Source of the DNA: Tubulanus polymorphus
Taxonomy: Eukaryota > Nemertea > Palaeonemertea > Tubulaniformes > Tubulanidae
Length of the DNA stretch: 64,000 nucleotides
NCBI RefSeq assembly: GCF_964204645.1
Contig: NC_134028.1
Location: 16,915,263 to 16,979,262, forward strand
Direction of reading: 5' to 3'
The notes beneath the pieces were generated by a model, which saw nothing but the letters and a program-made list of their open reading frames with translations, did no database searches and was not told the DNA's origin. Shown in pieces: positions 59,361 to 64,000 of this stretch. Numbering within the stretch: position 1 is the first letter of the stretch; each line of letters begins with the position of its first letter. The position numbers and the translations under genes were made by a program.

Positions 59361-60374
59361 TTGATTGCCATTTTTTGTTGAATTCAAATCAAACCACCAT
59401 GTGAGGAAATCTCCTTAATCTATGTGCTGTTTAGAATGAACACTCAAGAGATTCACATTTTCCATACTAACTGATTTATTCATCTTCATAAATTTTATAA
59501 ATTTTTGAGTAATTGCATGTCTTATGTTGGCCTCTTTTGCACCCTTCTCCTTTCGACATTGTTCTGAAATGATAACCATTTGAAAAAAATTAAGCAAAAG
59601 TATACAATGATTTCTTTACGAGGATAAATAAATCAACTTCAGCTGCTTGGGATGATGATTAAATTATATAGCTTTTTCTAACAGTCTTCTGCATATAACA
59701 GCTAAGTTTTTTCACTCTTAATGACTTTATTTTAAGCCATATGGTGAAATGCTTGACAATCTGGAAATTTCAATGTTCAACGCCACCTGATGAAAAACAA
59801 GGGGTCTAGGGACACCATGCCCGTATGGTTACGAATGCTAAACAATCAACATAATGAAATAGAAACAGGACATTGAAACTCACCACAATCATAGAACATG
59901 TCACAAGCTACAATTTTACAATTGATCGATGTTATAATGTATTCATAGGTACCAAAATAAATTAGACAAATTGTATATAATTCAATACTCAACTCCCCCT
60001 GGTGGTGAGAACAAAAACCTGGGTAACCCCAATTCCACATGAGGTGAATACTACAAAAGTGGTAACAATTATCAAATATCAAGACTATAAGTCAAAACCT
60101 GTCGATATTTTCCTTCAAAAACCTTCTTCTATCTACGAATGAGAACTGATGACACCAAGATGGCTGCCAAATGTGTCATGCTTGACTGATCGAAAAATCT
60201 GTCTCGTATGTTTTAGATTGTTAAAAAATGTATACCCATCTCAAATTTCAAAGAAAAATTGCAAACCATTAGGCAGCTACAAGGCAAAAATGACCTTTTT
60301 GGGTACAAAAAAGGTCACATGATGGCCATCTTGTGTCAAGATGGCCATCTTCATCTTCAAAATCTCCTTTGAAA

Positions 60375-60835
60375 ACTTCAAAAAATTGCATAAGTGGTGA
60401 TTTTGGGGAACGAAAATGGCCAATGCAGTTGGCCATCTTGATTCGGACCAGTTTTGGGCTGAAGACATGTCTAGGATAGATATGTGTGTAACTTAAATAT
60501 CAAGAGTATTAAAACTTCCCAAAATACTGGATTCCATCTACAGACGAACAAAGGGTGAATGCAATAGCCCGCTTGCTTGGACTTACGTCTCAAATGGGCT
60601 AAAGCTGGGGACACATTAGGCAATTTCGTCGAGCACTTAAGTTGTGCAACGAAATCGTCGGTAAAATCACCTAGTTTGTCAGGGTCTGCGCCGACTGAAT
60701 CGCCCGAATCCAACACGTCCTGCGACTGAATCACCCAACGCATCAGACCACGGTGATTGTTCGCCTTGAGCGCCATATTAAACGTTAAACCCTCCCCTTT
60801 TCTGACCAAGTGCCCTTTTGAATCACAGGTGAAAA
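60375..60835. repeat. Segment kept only in unit 4
   Basis: 60375-60605 is the right part of the pearl-like element, ending in AGCCCGCTTGCTTGGAC / AATGGGCTAAAG. 60605-60835 is GC-richer, with a minus frame (MALKANNHRGLMRWVIQSQD) of unknown nature. Units 2 and 3 join TTTGAAAA to TTCCACC across this segment at the shared TGAAAA, so they carry a deletion at microhomology. Confidence 0.75.
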
Positions 60836-62405
60836 ATTCCACCCTATGATCAAAGTGCACAAACCCCATACAACCGTTTCACACAGGGAGACCTGTATTG
60901 ACTAGTGCCCTTTTCATAAGAGCTGAACCCTCGTTCTTCCAGCTTGGATCCGCCCCTGTAAAACAACAACAAATGAATGCTAGCCATTATATATTGAATT
61001 CATGTAGCCTACTTACGTATTATTTAGCTGACCCGGTTTGGGTCCAACTTTTTTCCTCATGGAAGACTTTCATTGCGTCACATCCAGTCCAATGCCTTGA
61101 CAATTAGTTCTTCTTTTAAATGAGTGGACAACAGCATGCATGCACCCAACAGTATTAGGTTTTCCGACTAATCAGCGTATGGCAGCAGCTGTTGTATCAT
61201 CCAATAGTGAGTAGGCATCCTAAAATGAGAAGAATTTACAATGCTTACGCTATAATCTTTACTAAAACCATTCCGACGCTCATATAATATATAATGTAAA
61301 TACCTGATTTTCATCACGCTGTCGTTGTTGAGAAATCAGTGGAGAATTGAAGGCGCTAACATCGTTTTCCAACAATCCCCCAGTGGACACATTTTTAAGC
61401 CAAAAAAACGGGAATTCCAATTTTATAGTGTCTGTCCTTGGATCAATTCTTATTGGTGTAGACCCTATAAAGTTTGAAAAAAAAAATGGTCAAGAATTGA
61501 TTGCACCAACGTCGTTTTTGCCCCCAGTCGAAACTCCGACAGCGACCTAATTTCATGTCCAGCATACAAGTTTAATTGCGATGATGGGCGCACAACAAAA
61601 TCTAAATGACCCTGCAGTTTTTAGATTGGATGCATAAACACTAAAGACACTCCGTTTTTATCCCTCACAATTGGAATGATCATTTACAATTTTTTCACTG
61701 GACATTCAATCATTTAAGGCCTACTAATACTATAGGCTAACTAATTCAAATTTAATTCAATACTAGGTCATGTTGCTTTTCATTCCAATAAACATATTCT
61801 TTTAGTGACCTATAAACCTTTACTTTACTACATAACAATAATCATACCTGAACAATCCACAACGCGTCCTTTATACGCGGGATAATAATAAATGGCCTTC
61901 GACTTTTTTGTTCTTCCACTTCCATTCCAATCCATTCTAATAAATCTAATTCAATGATCCATTCAATGATCCACTATGTGTTTGACCTCAAACAAAGAAG
62001 CAGTGTCACTTTCGGCCCAGTTGTCAATGATCCCCTTTTATGGACTGATTGTCATCCATTATTGCGTTTTGCAATCATTATGAGAATAGAATAGATCACA
62101 GGCACTCGCCGATGGGCTTGGGATACAGTTGCTGGGGTTTTTGATAGTGTATTTGTGTTTTCATTCGTTATTCTGCAATAAATCCGAGAAAAAATGCCTT
62201 GGTACTGATACGTTTATAAAGATAATGGCCGCTGGCTCCACACACGGCGACCTCACAAAATACTGAACAAACTTCATTTTTCAATCTAAAATCAAAACTT
62301 TTATTTTATACGACACTTACTAGTGATATGACAGTTATATATCCTATTATTCCATCCAATTGTGAGACACTGTCAATTTGTGAAACGTCTTTAGTAATAT
62401 AAAAG

Positions 62406-62634
62406 AAAAGGTAGTTGACGAAGCGTGAGCGTATAGGAAAAACTTTACAGGCGTTGAGACGGCAACACTAGGTCACACGGGCACCTGCTACAAGTATTCC
62501 CCTTCTATATTCAAATAAAGCGGGATTTCGTTATGACGTCACTCAGCGGTTGAACGACGTTCGGTGACCTAGTGTTGCCGTCTCAACGCCTGTAAAGTTT
62601 TTCCTATACGCTCACGCTTCGTCAACTACCTTTT
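62406..62634. mobile_element. 229-bp palindrome (unit 4)
   Basis: Identical copy of the palindrome; the last before the array ends at 62990. Confidence 0.85.
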
Positions 62635-63320
62635 TGTAGCGGAAATTCCGTGATGATGTTATAGGCGCCAAATTTAAATCACTTTCTTGCCTGCATAGCA
62701 GTTTTATAACCGGGCCAGAGCGCCAGTTTTGAATCCCTCATGTATCGCCACAGATAGCGTCTAATATTTATAGATCCTTAAAATAGCATCAATTATTCAA
62801 TTTCCTTATCCTTTATTCCCGTTTATAACCTGGTTACCTTTCTTACTGCGTTGCGGGACGAACTCAGCTCGCGTCCGGTCGAGTTGTGTTCGTTGGGGGA
62901 TTTTACACAGACTATGTTGTCTTACCGTCTTTATAACTATTCGGCGGAACCAGTTGTTCAAAGAAATCAAACTGCTCTTAAAGCACATCAGTACGTCTTA
63001 AATCTTCTTACCAATACGTTCGTATTTATATCCTAACAATATTATATTGTGATATATGAATTCCGCTCTAGTAGAGTCGAGTAGCGCCCGGATTCGGGCC
63101 GTTCAATTTGGTACTCCGCGGTGCCGACCGCTTGAGTGCTCCCTCTTTCGGTGAAATACATTTTTTTAACTAATTGGAAGTTAAATATTCTCTTGATAAT
63201 AAATCTTTTTCTTTTCGGAGTTTTTAATGCTCGACTCGGACCGGAGTTCGTATAAATAAATCTATGCTTGTAGGTTCCGATCGAGCGTCGTCGTGGACGG
63301 CGGTCAGTCACGCGTGATCG

Positions 63321-63445
63321 TGACGTCACGCCGTACCACGTGATTTTCAACCTATTGGAGCGTAGCGGGGACAAAGGCGGGTAGCCAATCAGGACAACGC
63401 GGGGACAACGAGCCCTATATAAGGCGGGCAGCGCGCTAGTTTGGG
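63321..63445 (+). promoter_or_regulatory. RNA polymerase II promoter with CRE, E-box, CCAAT and TATA boxes
   Basis: In order: TGACGTCA (63321-63328), CACGTG (63337-63342), ATTGG (63354-63358), CCAAT (63385-63389) and TATATAAGG (63416-63424). The spacing is normal for a TATA promoter with the start near 63445-63450. The stretch 63240-64000 is clearly richer in CpG than the rest. Downstream is probably a 5' UTR: an ATG at 63474 opens only a short frame, and GTAAGC at about 63526 could be a donor. The gene lies beyond the window. Confidence 0.55.
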
Positions 63446-63449
63446 ATTC

Positions 63450-64000
63450 TGACCTGAGCGTCGACCACTCGCATGGTTCAATTTAGCTCTCTCTAACCAA
63501 CGAATACTATATTCCAAGTTACAATGTAAGCAAGTTGTACCGCCCGCGTCCCGACGGGGACCGGGTTTCCTTTCCTTGGGGGGATTGTGATTGAATTACG
63601 TTGCTTTTATTATTGGTATTTGTTATTGTTTCCGTGCCGCGAGGTCCTGATTGTCCCCGGCCCGCCATGTTATTCTAAACTTCTGTAGTATTCGCCAATC
63701 ATCACTGCGATACTATTAGGTTGTCTCCAACGACAGCCCTTGTTTAAAGCTCGACCGAAGGTAATTCCCGTCCCGGGTGGGTGGATTTTGGCGATGGTGA
63801 CTGGTTTGGGTAGGTTATTTTGGTCTCAGTCCGTTGACGGTCCAGATAGCTAGGCTATTGAAGACGACGAGGGTTATTGGTGCGGATGGTTCAGCCGCCT
63901 ACGGGATTTGCCGGGTCCGGAGAGGACGTCTGATGTCGATGGTTTGACCACCTACGGGAATGGTATATTGGTCCACGGAAAAGCGAAGAGAACGAAGAAT
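63450..64000 (+). other. Probable 5' UTR / first intron of a gene continuing beyond the window
   Basis: CpG-rich sequence without a long ORF; TTACAAT|GTAAGCAAG near 63520 is a donor-like site. The minus ORF at 63042-63374 runs across the promoter and shows no domain, so it is left out. Confidence 0.35.

Larger units (their letters stand above)
49266..62990. repeat. Tandem array of a ~3.56-kb unit, four copies
   Basis: Copies, counted from the same point in the E-box array: 49266-51837 (2572 bp), 51838-55401 (3564), 55402-58962 (3561), 58963-62987 (4025). Identity is near complete outside indels. Copy 1 lacks 992 bp present in copy 2 at 52967-53958. Copy 4 has about 460 bp (60375-60835) that copies 2 and 3 lack. 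Copy 3 differs from copy 2 by three homopolymer losses. The unit has the E-box array, AT-rich sequence, pearl-like fragments and the 229-bp palindrome, but no protein gene I can support. Confidence 0.92.

Noticed and set aside
63042-63374. 110-codon minus ORF
   Set aside because: Lies across the promoter, low complexity and basic, no family resemblance.

Overview
The window is eukaryotic: it has GT-AG introns, a tRNA-derived SINE, LTR and non-LTR retrotransposons, DNA-transposon remnants, long (TA)n tracts and large tandem arrays. The repeat content suggests a marine invertebrate, most likely a mollusc or another lophotrochozoan. In particular, there is a composite element with a core of ~155-bp tandem monomers and a hairpin end, which resembles the bivalve 'pearl' type. 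The species cannot be named from sequence alone.

Left third (about 3.0-21.8 kb): I read one large, multi-exon gene on the minus strand. A short basic N-terminal exon (21,734-21,769) and a linker exon (21,142-21,222) lead into two exons that make a SET methyltransferase domain (20,441-20,604 and 18,630-18,835). A giant exon follows (8,674-16,357). It holds about 119 copies of a 51-bp / 17-residue Cys-Pro repeat, an acidic region, two zinc-finger-like motifs and the start of a tyrosine-recombinase-like core. The core continues in 8,314-8,593. Four tiny phase-1 exons repeat one 14-16-residue peptide, and the last exon (3,035-3,249) encodes a Myb/SANT-like domain and a basic tail. Splice sites and phases agree at almost every junction. 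Breaks are one missing recombinase exon and four reading-frame slips, three of them in homopolymer runs. Introns and flanks carry a SINE with target-site duplications, two MITEs and dispersed minisatellites.

Middle (about 23-48 kb): this is mobile-element territory. It holds a pearl-like repeat element (23.9-25.7 kb), a 5'-truncated LINE (26.4-29.0 kb, minus), a decayed gene of a transposon-associated family with a CDGTHIG motif (31.4-33.0 kb, minus), and an intact 554-residue transposase-like ORF flanked by a GTGACGGAATTACAT motif (34.1-36.3 kb). It also holds an internally deleted Ty3/Gypsy pol (36.6-38.3 kb), a 93-bp satellite built of GTAAC blocks (38.8-40.4 kb), and a BEL/Pao LTR retrotransposon (about 40.4-47.5 kb). 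The 3' end of the BEL element is scrambled by a fold-back and two displaced gag copies.

Right end (49.2-63.0 kb): four tandem copies of a ~3.56-kb unit are nearly identical apart from large indels. Each copy holds an array of ACACGTGT (E-box) 22-mers and a 229-bp palindrome with perfect 71-bp arms and a CRE-like loop. I see no protein gene in the unit. The array ends at 62,990. Beyond it is unique, CpG-richer sequence with a plausible RNA polymerase II promoter (CRE, E-box, CCAAT and TATA boxes, 63.32-63.45 kb), pointing right, out of the window.
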